DNA from: Austropuccinia psidii
Taxonomy: Eukaryota > Basidiomycota > Pucciniomycetes > Pucciniales > Sphaerophragmiaceae
Length of the DNA stretch: 64,000 nt
Reading direction: 5' to 3'
Assembly (NCBI GenBank): GCA_023105745.1
Contig: JALGQZ010000001.1
Span: forward strand, 42,990,082 to 43,054,081
Shown: piece by piece, positions 35,958-45,117 of the stretch
Numbering within the stretch: the first letter of the stretch is position 1
Layout: every line of letters starts with the position of its first letter
The notes under the pieces: model-generated
Database searches by the model: none
What the model was told of the DNA's origin: nothing
What the model saw: the letters and a program-made list of their open reading frames with translations, nothing else
Translations under genes and position numbers: made by a program

Positions 35958-36023
35958 TAGATGAAATACATTTTGTTCAATCCAATATTTATGTAAAAAT
36001 TGGTAAACTTGATTCCAAGTTGA
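35558..36023 (+). pseudogene. gag of gypsy B-plus, middle part
   Basis: It continues the frame left at 32842 (TLRRLEPIVLQRQ), runs through GKCVQYGQESHGIYSQ and reaches the F1 insertion at 36023. The frame is open throughout this piece and resumes at 45118 (LDSKL then TKIALDIND). The first 400 bases are also read in the second frame (35553-35957). Confidence 0.8.
36019..36023. repeat. target-site duplication of F1, left copy
   Basis: GTTGA before the left F1 LTR is repeated at 45113-45117 after the right LTR. Confidence 0.92.
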
Positions 36024-36759
36024 TGTCACAGGGGCTCTTCTAAAATGAAGAGGGCCTGGCACTCAGTGAACAGACTTACTTATGGAGGGCTCAGAAAAAA
36101 TACTCAAATGATAAGAGTAATGGAGTAAGAGGATAAATTCCTAGTCATAAAATAATAAGCATAAAAGATAAGAGAGACAAAACAAAAGCAATAATAAAGA
36201 GCCAACCACAAATAATCCTGAGTCACTGTTTCAACCTGTTCAGAAAAGAGAAAAGGGATTAATAAGGATATGGCCACCAGGACTCTACTGAACAGGTGAG
36301 GGAAGGCTAAGACTAACTTAATAAGTAATAAAATAATATTCAAAAAGTGAGAATAAAATAATATTAAATAATAAATCAACTATTTTAATTAACCGGGGGA
36401 AAAACCCGCAGGTGGGTGAAGAGGGGCTGGTATATGTGAGAAATACCAGCCTTGGAGTTTGAGTGTTGAGATACTGGCCTGTATGCTGGAAGAAGTTGGA
36501 TGTGGGATTGAATCCTGTATTGGTGAATCCAATACAGGTTATACAGTCAATACAGGTATTTGCCCCTGTATTGATTACAGGCCTGTATTTGGTGAATCCT
36601 GTATTTGGGTCCTGCCTGTATGAAACTGTATTGAGGTTTGAAACTGTATTTGGAGAATGTTGAATGAAACCCCCTTGCTGATTGGGTTTTGAGGGGTATC
36701 CATGATATAATGATTTGCTGATGATGATTGGAAATGCCCCTGCCTCCTTGGCTGTGACA
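36024..36759 (-). repeat. 3' LTR of F1
   Basis: It runs TGTCACAGGG to GGCTGTGACA. It carries an 18-bp duplication (near 36538-36555) in a tract of repeated AATACAGG/CCTGTATT units, absent from the right LTR. The segment TATTTTAATTAAC (36381-36393) and the following GGGGG-AAAAA-CCCGC hairpin match the right LTR, with one hairpin base changed. Confidence 0.93.
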
Positions 36760-36773
36760 TTATCCCCCTCTTG
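36760..36773 (-). promoter_or_regulatory. polypurine tract of F1
   Basis: The minus strand reads AAGAGGGGGATAA directly before the 3' LTR, the expected plus-strand primer. Confidence 0.75.
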
Positions 36774-38595
36774 AAAATGGTGAGCTCTGAGCACCATAAG
36801 TATAGTGAGTCTTGATGAGCTTGCAATCAATTCAAACAGTTCTTTCCCCCAATTCATTAAGATTTTCCCCTTAAAACTTCTTCTTCAATCAATACTCAAA
36901 CCAATCTTCATTTGACTATTTGTAGGTATTTTCCCCTTGATTTTGATTCTGAATTTCCTCTGTTTCATTCAAACTGCCTTCAATCTTCATAAAAATTTCT
37001 TTAATCTTGTCTTGAGTGTCTTCATCAATTTTTCTTGAGTCCTCATGGCTTTTGAAAGGTGGTTGATTTGGTTTTTTGTCCCAAGACCACTTGAAAATCA
37101 TCATAATTTTGAATTTTAGAGTGTTGGCATAAGGTGGCCAACAGTTGAAATTTTGGACCAAATGAGTAGTCCTGGCCAAAATCCCTGAAAGGGTGAATAA
37201 ATGGGTTTTTTGGCCAATTTGCGCAAAATGCGCAAAAGTGCGCAAAATGCGCAAGTGCGCAAAATGCGCAAATGCGCAAATATGCCATATGAGGCATAAA
37301 TTGGTGAAAATAATTAAAAACCTGAATTTTTGTGAAAAAATGGCCTAAAGGTGGGTTTTGGCCATTTTGCGCATTTTTGCGCAAAATGCGCAAATGCGCA
37401 AATATGCCATATGTGGCATAAAGTGGTGAAAATAATGAAAAAACTGGATTATTGTGAAAAAATGGCCTAAAAGTGGGTTTTGGCCATTTTGCGCATTTTT
37501 GCGCAAAATGCGCAAATATGCGCAAAATGCGCAAAAATGCGCAAAGTGCGCAAATTTTGTGCAAAGTGCGCAAATGCGCAATTATAATGATTTTGGCCAA
37601 AAAGGCCTTTTGAAGGCTTTTGACAAGAAAAAAGGCCTTTTTGCGCAAAAGTGCGCAAAAAGTGCGCAAATGCGCAAATTTGCCAATATGCCTAATTAAG
37701 CATATTAAGATAAGAATTGATGAAAATTGGCTGTTTTAATGTTTTGAGGTCTGATATGGCCAATTGTGCCAAAGTGCATATCTTGATGAAATTGGCCAAT
37801 TGGGCCATTTGAAACAATTTCTTCTATGAACTTGATTTTTATTTTTCTTGAACATCTTCTTCTTATCCCCTCCTTGATTGGTCAATTTCCATAAACACCT
37901 TGCTGATTGGGTTTTGGCTTTCAATTTTGATCTTAAGGAATGAGTTTAAGGCTGACTTGAAGAAGTTTTGATGAGGATTATCTGTAGGTGGTCTTTACCA
38001 TTACTAGTGTTTTGCTCTTTGATTATTGAATGAATTGACTCCCCAAACGTGATATGGGAGTGATGACTACTGCTTTTTGAAATAAGAAATAAAAATGAAA
38101 ATAAAAATAAAAATAAAAGGTACAAGTAAAAGGAATAAAAATAGAAAATAAAAATGAAAAGAATTGAGAGAAAAAGAGAGTAAAGAAAGAAATAAGAAAT
38201 TCCTGAGGGTTGTCCTTCTTGTGGTGAGATTCTTGATTTTGGCCAAAATGTTCTGAAAGATAAAACCAAGCATTTGATGTTTCATGACTTCCACTCCCCA
38301 CCAAGCACCATAATGAAAATTGAAATATGCCATAAGATGAATTTGATAATGAATGTCTTGAAAGATAATTTATGGCATGATTAAAGAAAGAAGAGAAAAT
38401 AAAAGAAAAGATTGGGCCAAATCTTGAGGGTATTATGTTGCAAGGCCTTCTGAACCTGTCCAAAAAATTGACAAGTGCTCACAAAGTGGCCAAGGTGATG
38501 CTTACAACAAATTTGGGTAGAATACCCCCTTAAAGGTGCATGCCAGGAGAGGAACTTACTTTCATAAACTCCAATCCCCACCAAGCACCATAAAA
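36774..38595 (-). other. 3' non-coding region of F1
   Basis: 1.8 kb separate the pol stop from the polypurine tract, long for a gypsy element. The region holds the TGCGCA palindrome cluster (37216-37690). It also has a 21-bp direct repeat ACTCCCCACCAAGCACCATAA-like near 38290 and 38570, and an A-rich GAAATAAAAATGAAAA tract (38070-38180). Frames up to 208 codons here (37043-37669) arise from the GCGCAAA repeats and look non-coding. Confidence 0.7.
37216..37690 (-). repeat. cluster of TGCGCA palindromes within a 127-bp tandem repeat
   Basis: About 24 copies of the palindrome TGCGCA, mostly as GCGCAAA units spaced 7-12 bp apart, lie in 475 bp. A larger unit, running from AATATGCCATATG through GGTGGGTTTTGGCCATTTTGC, is repeated in tandem at about 37276-37402 and 37403-37530. 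CpG is scarce in the rest of the window, so this island of CpG stands out. Solo LTR G also has a palindrome-rich segment but with GGCC instead. Confidence 0.82.
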
Positions 38596-41500
38596 TCAAA
38601 CTCTTGAGGCATTTGGGCCAGGCTTGTCAGGATACAAAGTGTGAAAGTCCTTGACAAGGTCTGGAGAGTTGATAAGGTTGGAAGCTGGTTCCCAAGTTGT
38701 TCTTTCTGGGTCTTCACTGAATCCTTTCCACTCAACTAAATACCATAATGAACCTCTCTTGAGTTTTGAGTCCAGAACCTGAGCCACTTCCCATTCTTCT
38801 TGCTCTTCCACTATTACTGGAGGTGGTGGCAATTGGTGTCGATTTGGGATAGTTGATTGCTTCACTGGTTCTAACAAGGACACATGGAAAACAGGGTGAA
38901 CTGACTTCCATTGTTGAGGCAACTTGAGGTGATATGCATGGCTGCCAATCTTCTTCAGAACTTCAAAAGGTCCCAACCATCTTTCTGAGAGCTTCTTGGT
39001 GGGTCTTGTTGTCTTGATGTTCTTGGAGGCTAGCCATACTTTGTCCCCAGGTTGGAAATCAGGTGGAATTGCTCTATTTCTATCTGCATACTTCTTGAAT
39101 CTTCTTATTGCTGACTCTAATTCTTCTTTGCCAACTTGCTGTACTGATTGGAGTTTTGTTGATAACTTTCCAGCAGGTGAATCTTGAGAAACATGGATTG
39201 AGTCAAAGCTGGGATTTCTTCCATAAATGGTGAAAAAAGGTGATTGCTTTGTGGATGAATGTTCTGCATTATTATAGGCAAATTCAGCCAGAGGGAGCCA
39301 GGTGTGCCAGTCATCTTGATGGTAACTGACATACATCCAAAGATACTGTTCTAGAATCTGATTTACCCTCTCTGTCTGTCCATCTGTTTCAGGGTGAAAT
39401 GCAGTTGAAAGATCTCTTGATATCTTGAGCTGCTGACATAATTGGGTCCAGAATGATGAAACAAATAATGAACCTCTATCACTAACAATACTGATTGGAA
39501 GACCATGTTTGGAAAAGACATGATTAATGAATATTTGAGCTAAGTCCAGTGCAGTGATTGTTGAATAAGTTGGAATAAATATTGCCATTTTTGAAAATCT
39601 GTCTACAACTACTAAAATTGAATCAAAGTTGCTTGACAAGGGCAATTGAGTGATAAAGTCCATTGATAAAGAATTCCAAGGACCAGATGGAATTTGAAGA
39701 GGCTTGAGTAATCCAAACTTCTTATGGTGGATGTTCTTGTTTCTTGAACATTGCTGACATGAGGACACATAGTCCTTGATGATTTGATTCATGCCAGACC
39801 AATAAAAATCCCTCTTGATGAGCTTGAGGGTCTTCTCCTGGCCAGGATGGCCAGCCAACGGTGAGTCATGACGCCTTTGAAGAATGTCCAATTGAACTTC
39901 ATGATTTCTTGGAATAACTACTCTATCTTTGAACAATAATAATTTTGCTTGAGGTTCAAGAGAATAGTCTGGGACTGAATCTCCTCTTGCTAATTTCTTG
40001 AGGATCTCCTTATAGTCTTTGTCTTGCCATACTTGTCTTTGGATCTGATCAACTAAATCTGAAAACATTTCAACTTTTATGGAAAAGAATCTTGACTCTT
40101 GAATTTCATTCTGCTTGAGAACTTGATGAAAGTTTTGAGGATTCTTGCTGATGAAATCCACCCCCCTCCCTGGGTACACGTCGTCCCGACGTGACAAGGC
40201 ATCTGGTAAAGTGGCCAGCCTGCCTGGGCGGTAAGTGATAACAAAGTGAAATTCAGACAAAAATTCAGCCCAACGGGCTTGACGACGAGTAAGGACTTTA
40301 GAGGACATAAAATATTGGAGAGAACAATGGTCTGTCAAGACCTCAAAGGAATCAGAAAGAGAAAGGAGAAAGGCTCTCCAGCGCTTGAGAGCCCAAACTA
40401 TGCCAAGGAGTTCCTTGTCATGAATTTCATAGTTGAGTTCAGCTGGTAAGAGCTTGCGACTATCAAATGCAATGGGATGCTTTCCTGAGTCATTCACCTG
40501 ACTCAGTACAGCACCCAAGGCATAATCAGAGGCATCAGTCTCTACAAAAGTTGGGAGAGAAGGATTAAAGTGAGAGAGGATAGGAGCAGTGGTGAAAGCT
40601 TCTTTGAGTATCTGAAACTGGCTAAGAGCTTCCTCATTGAAGATGAAGGGAGAATCTTTTTTGAGAAGGGAAGTGAGAGCAGAGATTTCTTTGGAATAAT
40701 TTTTAATGAAACGACGATAAAAGTTGGCAAAGCCAAGGAAAGATTGGAGGGCCTTGATGTTCTTGGGCTGAGGCCAATTGAGGATTTGTTGAACTTTTGA
40801 AGAATCCATCTTGAGGCCATCACTTGAAACAACATAGCCCAAGTATTCCACACTTGAGGCATGGAATACACACTTGGAGGCTTTAGCAAACAAATTATTG
40901 TCTCTCAGTCTTTGGAGAACAGAGGCCACATGTTTAACATGTTCATCCAAAGAGCTAGAGAAGACCATAATATCATCTAAGTACACTACAACAAAAATAT
41001 CCAAATAATCTGCAAAGATATCATTCACAAGATTTTGGAAAGAAGCTGGAGCATTGGTTAAGCCAAATGGCATAACCAAATACTCATAACTGCCATATTT
41101 GGTTCTAAAGGCAGTTAAATGCTCATCCCCCTCTTTAATTCTCAGGAGATTATAAGTACCACGCAGATCTATCTTGGAGAAGATAGTAGCACCGTTAAAG
41201 ACGGTAAGAAGCTGATTCATTGGAGGAACAGGATACCTGTTCTTCCTAGTGACAGCATTAAGTTTGCGGTAGTCAACACACAAACGAAGACCACCATCCT
41301 TTTTCTTAACAAAAAGGACAGGTGCCCCTGTTGAGGAGGAGCTTGGTCTGATGAAACCTTTCTCTACATTCTCTGAAATGTAGGCCCGCAGTGTTTCTGA
41401 CTCATTCTTTGATAGAGAGTAGATAACACCAACTGGAGGTAGAAGACCCTCCAGTTCGATATGATGATCACAGGCACGGTGTGGCGGAAGTTTCTCTGCT

Positions 41501-42297
41501 TTCACTTTGGAGAATACATCCAAATATTTGTGATAAACAGGAGGGACTACCTTCAGCACAGTTTCAATCTCTTCTGGCTCTTCCTCCTCATCCCACTGCT
41601 CCTCCAGGGAGGCATGAAAAGATAAAGGAGGAAGGTCCATATCCCCTTGAAAGAGATGAAGTGAAGATATAGCAACATCTTCTCCAACATCTTTCATCTC
41701 TTTGAAGACTTCATCTCTTAATGGAAGTAATGACTGAGAGGGAAAAATGGAAGGGATATGGACAGAAGGAGGAAGGGAAGGTGTCTTAAGTTCACCAACC
41801 AGAGCAACACTGTTGACAGCAGTGGATAAGTCATTACTAGTAGAAGAAATAATACCACTAGACTCCTTATGACTAGAATCATAGGTGATCAATCCATTTT
41901 TCCAATCAATAATGGGATTAAAATGGTAAAGAAAATCATAGCCCAATATTAGGTCTTCTCCCTTGGGTGAATCTATGATAAAGAAATCCCATTCAAAGCT
42001 TGGGAAGGAAGGTAAATCAACAACCCACTTGGTATAATGGGTGATGAACAGGGAAGTGGATTCACTGGAATCCAGAATGAAAAGAGGAATCCTTTCAGGG
42101 AGCTCTGACATGGTCAATGAGTACTTGAGAACAAAATTCTTTGCAATAAAAGAGTTTGTAGAACCAGAATCAATGAGAATACTATAAAAAATATCAGAGA
42201 TTGAAGAAAAAATAAGAAATTTTAAAGATTTCTTGACACTAGTATTCAGAGTGCACAATTGTGCTCTTGAAGGAAATAAGTGAGAACCATTGAACAC
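38596..42297 (-). CDS. pol: Pol polyprotein of F1 (protease-RT-RNase H-integrase-chromodomain)
   Basis: This uninterrupted 1233-codon frame makes all enzymes for retrotransposition. Domains: aspartic protease (IDSGS, Asp43); RT about 310-490 with catalytic YLDD at 439-442; RNase H about 580-705 with TDAS, DKEL and TDH; integrase zinc module HX7H...CX2C at about 810-850; integrase core with Asp880, Asp940 and Glu976 (35 residues apart, as in DD35E); chromodomain about 1168-1225 (WYLVEWKGF, TTWEP). The listed start is a GTG in an open frame that extends upstream into gag. The true product is probably Gag-Pol, made by -1 frameshifting at 42318-42324. The chromodomain keeps its aromatic cage positions (Trp and Tyr), which suggests it can bind methylated histone tails. 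Confidence 0.95.
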   Translation of the reverse strand: MFNGSHLFPSRAQLCTLNTSVKKSLKFLIFSSISDIFYSILIDSGSTNSFIAKNFVLKYSLTMSELPERIPLFILDSSESTSLFITHYTKWVVDLPSFPSFEWDFFIIDSPKGEDLILGYDFLYHFNPIIDWKNGLITYDSSHKESSGIISSTSNDLSTAVNSVALVGELKTPSLPPSVHIPSIFPSQSLLPLRDEVFKEMKDVGEDVAISSLHLFQGDMDLPPLSFHASLEEQWDEEEEPEEIETVLKVVPPVYHKYLDVFSKVKAEKLPPHRACDHHIELEGLLPPVGVIYSLSKNESETLRAYISENVEKGFIRPSSSSTGAPVLFVKKKDGGLRLCVDYRKLNAVTRKNRYPVPPMNQLLTVFNGATIFSKIDLRGTYNLLRIKEGDEHLTAFRTKYGSYEYLVMPFGLTNAPASFQNLVNDIFADYLDIFVVVYLDDIMVFSSSLDEHVKHVASVLQRLRDNNLFAKASKCVFHASSVEYLGYVVSSDGLKMDSSKVQQILNWPQPKNIKALQSFLGFANFYRRFIKNYSKEISALTSLLKKDSPFIFNEEALSQFQILKEAFTTAPILSHFNPSLPTFVETDASDYALGAVLSQVNDSGKHPIAFDSRKLLPAELNYEIHDKELLGIVWALKRWRAFLLSLSDSFEVLTDHCSLQYFMSSKVLTRRQARWAEFLSEFHFVITYRPGRLATLPDALSRRDDVYPGRGVDFISKNPQNFHQVLKQNEIQESRFFSIKVEMFSDLVDQIQRQVWQDKDYKEILKKLARGDSVPDYSLEPQAKLLLFKDRVVIPRNHEVQLDILQRRHDSPLAGHPGQEKTLKLIKRDFYWSGMNQIIKDYVSSCQQCSRNKNIHHKKFGLLKPLQIPSGPWNSLSMDFITQLPLSSNFDSILVVVDRFSKMAIFIPTYSTITALDLAQIFINHVFSKHGLPISIVSDRGSLFVSSFWTQLCQQLKISRDLSTAFHPETDGQTERVNQILEQYLWMYVSYHQDDWHTWLPLAEFAYNNAEHSSTKQSPFFTIYGRNPSFDSIHVSQDSPAGKLSTKLQSVQQVGKEELESAIRRFKKYADRNRAIPPDFQPGDKVWLASKNIKTTRPTKKLSERWLGPFEVLKKIGSHAYHLKLPQQWKSVHPVFHVSLLEPVKQSTIPNRHQLPPPPVIVEEQEEWEVAQVLDSKLKRGSLWYLVEWKGFSEDPERTTWEPASNLINSPDLVKDFHTLYPDKPGPNASRV

Positions 42298-42311
42298 ATC
42301 ATGATTCCCAC

Positions 42312-43658
42312 TCAGGCTTTTCCCTGCTTGCTAGGGAAGCCTTCTGATGATCCTTGCCTATTCTCAGGCCTCTTGAAGCATTTTTCAAATGGGTGCTTTC
42401 CACCACAATAATTGCACAAGCCTTCCTTAATCCTCCTCTCCTTTTCAGAACCAATTAATTTGTTGTCCTTATTGAGGAGAGCAGCATGAGGCTTGTCTTT
42501 GGACACTTGAAAATTCTTCCCCTTCTTATTCTTCCTATGATAAGGCTTCTTTGATGATGAACTTTGAGGAGGCTTGGAGGAGTTGGATCCACTGATTGGA
42601 GGCTTCTTCTCTTGATGACTGCCATTTTCCTTCTGCCTCTCATGGTACCTGGTATCTAATTCCAAGGTGATATCCATGAGTTCTTGAAGACTATCAAAAG
42701 TTCCAGGGTGAGAAGCCAATTGGTCCAACAATCTTGATGCCAAGCCTCTTCTATACACATGAATATAGGCACTTTCCCCCCAGTCTCCAATTCTTGACAT
42801 TAAACTTCTGAAATCAGCTATGTACAAGGAAACTTGACCACTTTCCCTCATCCTCAAATTGTCCAACTCTTGTTCAGCTTTTCTGACTTCATTTGGATCA
42901 CCAAACAGAGTGAATAACTGGGTTTCAAACAACTGCCAGTTATTGAGGAGGTAAGAAGGGTCTTCATTGGAGATATTTGAGAGGTAAGGTTCAATCCATT
43001 TGCCAGCTCTACCAGTAAGAAAAGAAGTTGAATAAAGCACCTTCTTCCTGTCAGAGAAGAAGTTTGCTGGGTCATTATGAAAGATTAATTGACAGGATTG
43101 AATGAATCCTCTCAATTTATGAGCTTTAGTACCATCAAAAGAATCAGGTGCCTTCATTGATGGAGTCTTGAATGCAGGGACTTTTGAAGTGTCCCTTGGG
43201 GCAACTGCTTGAGTGAGTTGTCCCATAAACTGAGTCATTTGCTCCATCATCTTGAGGAAATTTGGTTCAGCTTGAGAGACAGAAGGTTGATTAGAAAGGG
43301 CTAGATTTGGAGCCTCAGGAGCTTCAGAAGCACCTGCCACTTCAGTCTCCTCAGATTCTTCCTCTTCCACAGACTCCTCCCCCTCCTCATCTTCAGCTTC
43401 CCCCAATCTACTTCTAGGCCCTTGAGAAACACCAGGATAACCACCCAATAGTCCAGAGAATGATCTTGATCTTCTAGACTTCACACCTCCTCTTCTGGAG
43501 GGTGCTGCTCCTTCCATTGGTGGTCCTCTGTCCAAATTTGCACTCAGTTGATGAACTGATGGTGTGCGGTCAAGAGGAGCCCTTGGTGTAGGAGTGAGAA
43601 CAGCTTGATGTCTCTGGGATCTTGTATTCTTGGCTGGTGGGCTATGCTGAACTGGCAT
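42312..43658 (-). CDS. gag: Gag polyprotein of F1
   Basis: 448 residues, intact from ATG to TGA. The first 60 residues are Pro/Arg-rich, followed by a strongly acidic run at about 85-108. The capsid domain spans about 150-340 (FDGTKAHKLRGFIQSCQ, GRAGKWIEPYL, ETQLFTLFGDP). A Lys/Ser-rich linker leads to a zinc knuckle at about 415-427 that reads CNYC-GGKH-PFEKC. That is CX2CX3HX4C, one residue shorter than the classical CX2CX4HX4C. Gag would assemble the particle and bind the RNA. The last codons overlap the frameshift site. This protein is the main reason I assign the window to a rust fungus, probably Austropuccinia psidii. Confidence 0.95.
   Translation of the reverse strand: MPVQHSPPAKNTRSQRHQAVLTPTPRAPLDRTPSVHQLSANLDRGPPMEGAAPSRRGGVKSRRSRSFSGLLGGYPGVSQGPRSRLGEAEDEEGEESVEEEESEETEVAGASEAPEAPNLALSNQPSVSQAEPNFLKMMEQMTQFMGQLTQAVAPRDTSKVPAFKTPSMKAPDSFDGTKAHKLRGFIQSCQLIFHNDPANFFSDRKKVLYSTSFLTGRAGKWIEPYLSNISNEDPSYLLNNWQLFETQLFTLFGDPNEVRKAEQELDNLRMRESGQVSLYIADFRSLMSRIGDWGESAYIHVYRRGLASRLLDQLASHPGTFDSLQELMDITLELDTRYHERQKENGSHQEKKPPISGSNSSKPPQSSSSKKPYHRKNKKGKNFQVSKDKPHAALLNKDNKLIGSEKERRIKEGLCNYCGGKHPFEKCFKRPENRQGSSEGFPSKQGKA
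42318..42324 (-). promoter_or_regulatory. -1 ribosomal frameshift heptamer at F1 gag-pol junction
   Basis: On the minus strand, gag codons CAG GGA AAA GCC TGA contain G GGA AAA, a heptamer of the X-XXY-YYZ type in the correct frame, one codon before the gag stop. Slipping back one base enters the pol frame, open from there through protease. F2 has the same heptamer and context at 16239-16245. A GCACAATTGTGC palindrome follows about 50 nt downstream, near 42249; whether it acts as a stimulator is unclear. Confidence 0.7.
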
Positions 43659-44380
43659 TATGAAAGAAGAATGAATAAAAAACTTGATGATACTTTGAAT
43701 AAATTAAGGCTTGACCAAATCAAATTAAATGAGAATCTTGATTATCTTGAAGAATCAATAAACAGTCTTGAAGTGAATCAATATGAATAAATCTTGAAGA
43801 GTGAAGATGACAAAGTCAAATTCTTATGAATAATCAATTTCAATCAATAAGTCAAATCAAGTCAATCAAAATCAAATCAATTAAGTCTTGAGGAATTCAA
43901 TCAATATCTTCAAAAATCAATTCAATTAAATCAAATCTTGAGGATAAATCAGCTTTCTTGAGGAATCAAATCAAGTCAATCAAATCAAATCAATCAAAAT
44001 TCAATCAATGTCTTGAGGTGAAGTCAATGTCTTGAACAATCAATCAATCAATCAATAATCTTGAGAAATTTCAATCAAAACCACTGAATACCCCAAATCA
44101 AATAACCCTGAATGATGAATCAATTAACCCAACTAATTCCAAGCAATAAAACCTGAATAAACCTGAATTCAAACAAAAGAGAAATGAAGATGATAGAGAA
44201 TAAAGTGAATTGGTCAGCAGAATAGAGAAATTAGAAAGAATAAATTTTCATGAGAATGAAATGAGAGAGATGAAAATTGATGAAAATCATAAAATCATTA
44301 AAGTTCATAATCATTAAAAGATCATAATAGAAGAATGAGAGAAATGAATAAAATGAATGAAAAGAAAGAAGCAATTATGA
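43659..44380 (-). other. 5' leader of F1 with ATTGATTGA-type repeats
   Basis: About 0.7 kb of untranslated sequence made of imperfect units such as TCTTGAGGAATCAATCAA (plus strand), densest between 43730 and 44060. The F2 leader (23059-23775) has the same structure, so it is a family property. Such leaders in retroelements carry dimerisation and packaging signals, but I cannot show this here. Confidence 0.6.
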
Positions 44381-44393
44381 GTTAATTAAAATA
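44381..44393 (-). promoter_or_regulatory. primer-binding site of F1, self-complementary to the LTR
   Basis: One base inside the 5' LTR, the RNA-sense strand reads TATTTTAATTAAC. This does not start with TGG, so it does not look like a tRNA site. It is the exact reverse complement, 13 of 13, of GTTAATTAAAATA inside the LTR (44752-44764, RNA sense), near the expected start of the transcript. That is the arrangement of Tf1/sushi elements, which prime with the 5' end of their own RNA. Confidence 0.7.
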
Positions 44394-44394
44394 A

Positions 44395-45112
44395 TGTCAC
44401 AGGGGCTCTTCTAAAATGAAGAGGGCCTGGCACTCAGTGAACAGACTTACTTATGGAGGGCTCAGAAAAAATACTCAAATGATAAGAGTAATGGAGTAAG
44501 AGGATAAATTCCAAGTCATAAAATAATAAGCATAAAAGATAAGAGAGACAAAACAAAAGCAATAATAAAGAGCCAACCACAAATAATCCTGAGTCACTGT
44601 TTCAACCTGTTCAGAAAAGAGAAAAGGGATTAATAAGGATATGGCCACCAGGACTCTACTGAACAGGTGAGGGAAGGCTAAGACTAACTTAATAAGTAAT
44701 AAAATAATATTCAAAAAGTGAGAATAAAATAATATTAAATAATAAATCAACTATTTTAATTAACCGGGGGAAAAACCCCCAGGTGGGTGAAGAGGGGCTG
44801 GTATATGTGAGAAATACCAGCCTTGGAGTTTGAGTGTTGAGATACTGGCCTGTATGCTGGAAGAAGTTGGATGTGGGATTGAATCCTGTATTGGTGAATC
44901 CAATACAGGTATTTGCGCCTGTAATGATTACAGGCCTGTATTTGGTGAATCCTGTATTTGGGTCCTGCCTGTATGAAACTGTATTGAGGTTTGAAACTGT
45001 ATTTGGAGAATGTTGAATGAAACCCCCTTGCTGATTGGGTTTTGAGGGGTATCCATGATATAATGATTTGCTGATGATGATTGGAAATGCCCCTGCCTCC
45101 TTGGCTGTGACA
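44395..45112 (-). repeat. 5' LTR of F1
   Basis: It spans 718 bp with TGTCAC and GTGACA ends. Going along the minus strand: U3, a TATA-like CATATACC (44802-44808), a perfect CCTGGGGG-loop-CCCCC hairpin (44766-44781), then the self-priming segment GTTAATTAAAATA (44764-44752). The transcript should start around the hairpin. Confidence 0.93.
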
Positions 45113-45117
45113 GTTGA
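45113..45117. repeat. target-site duplication of F1, right copy
   Basis: GTTGA repeats 36019-36023. Confidence 0.92.

Larger units (their letters stand above)
36024..45112 (-). mobile_element. intact chromodomain Ty3/gypsy retrotransposon F1
   Basis: The element is 9089 bp: LTRs of 736 bp (left) and 718 bp (right), GTTGA target duplications, leader, gag (448 codons), pol (1233-codon frame, -1 relative to gag), a 1.8-kb 3' non-coding region and a polypurine tract. The LTRs differ at about 4 bases plus one 18-bp duplication (TTATACAGTCAATACAGG), so it inserted recently. All catalytic motifs are intact. A chromodomain at the integrase C-terminus places it with the chromoviruses (Tf1/sushi, MAGGY and relatives), whose chromodomain guides insertion to marked chromatin. 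F2 and solo LTR G are relatives. Confidence 0.95.

Noticed and set aside
37043..37669. Frames of up to 208 codons rich in Cys/Ala/His/Phe on both strands
   Set aside because: They are translations of the GCGCAAA repeat array in the F1 3' non-coding region.
37216..37690. CRISPR-like array
   Set aside because: The units are 7-12 bp, without spacers of constant length, in a fungal retrotransposon.
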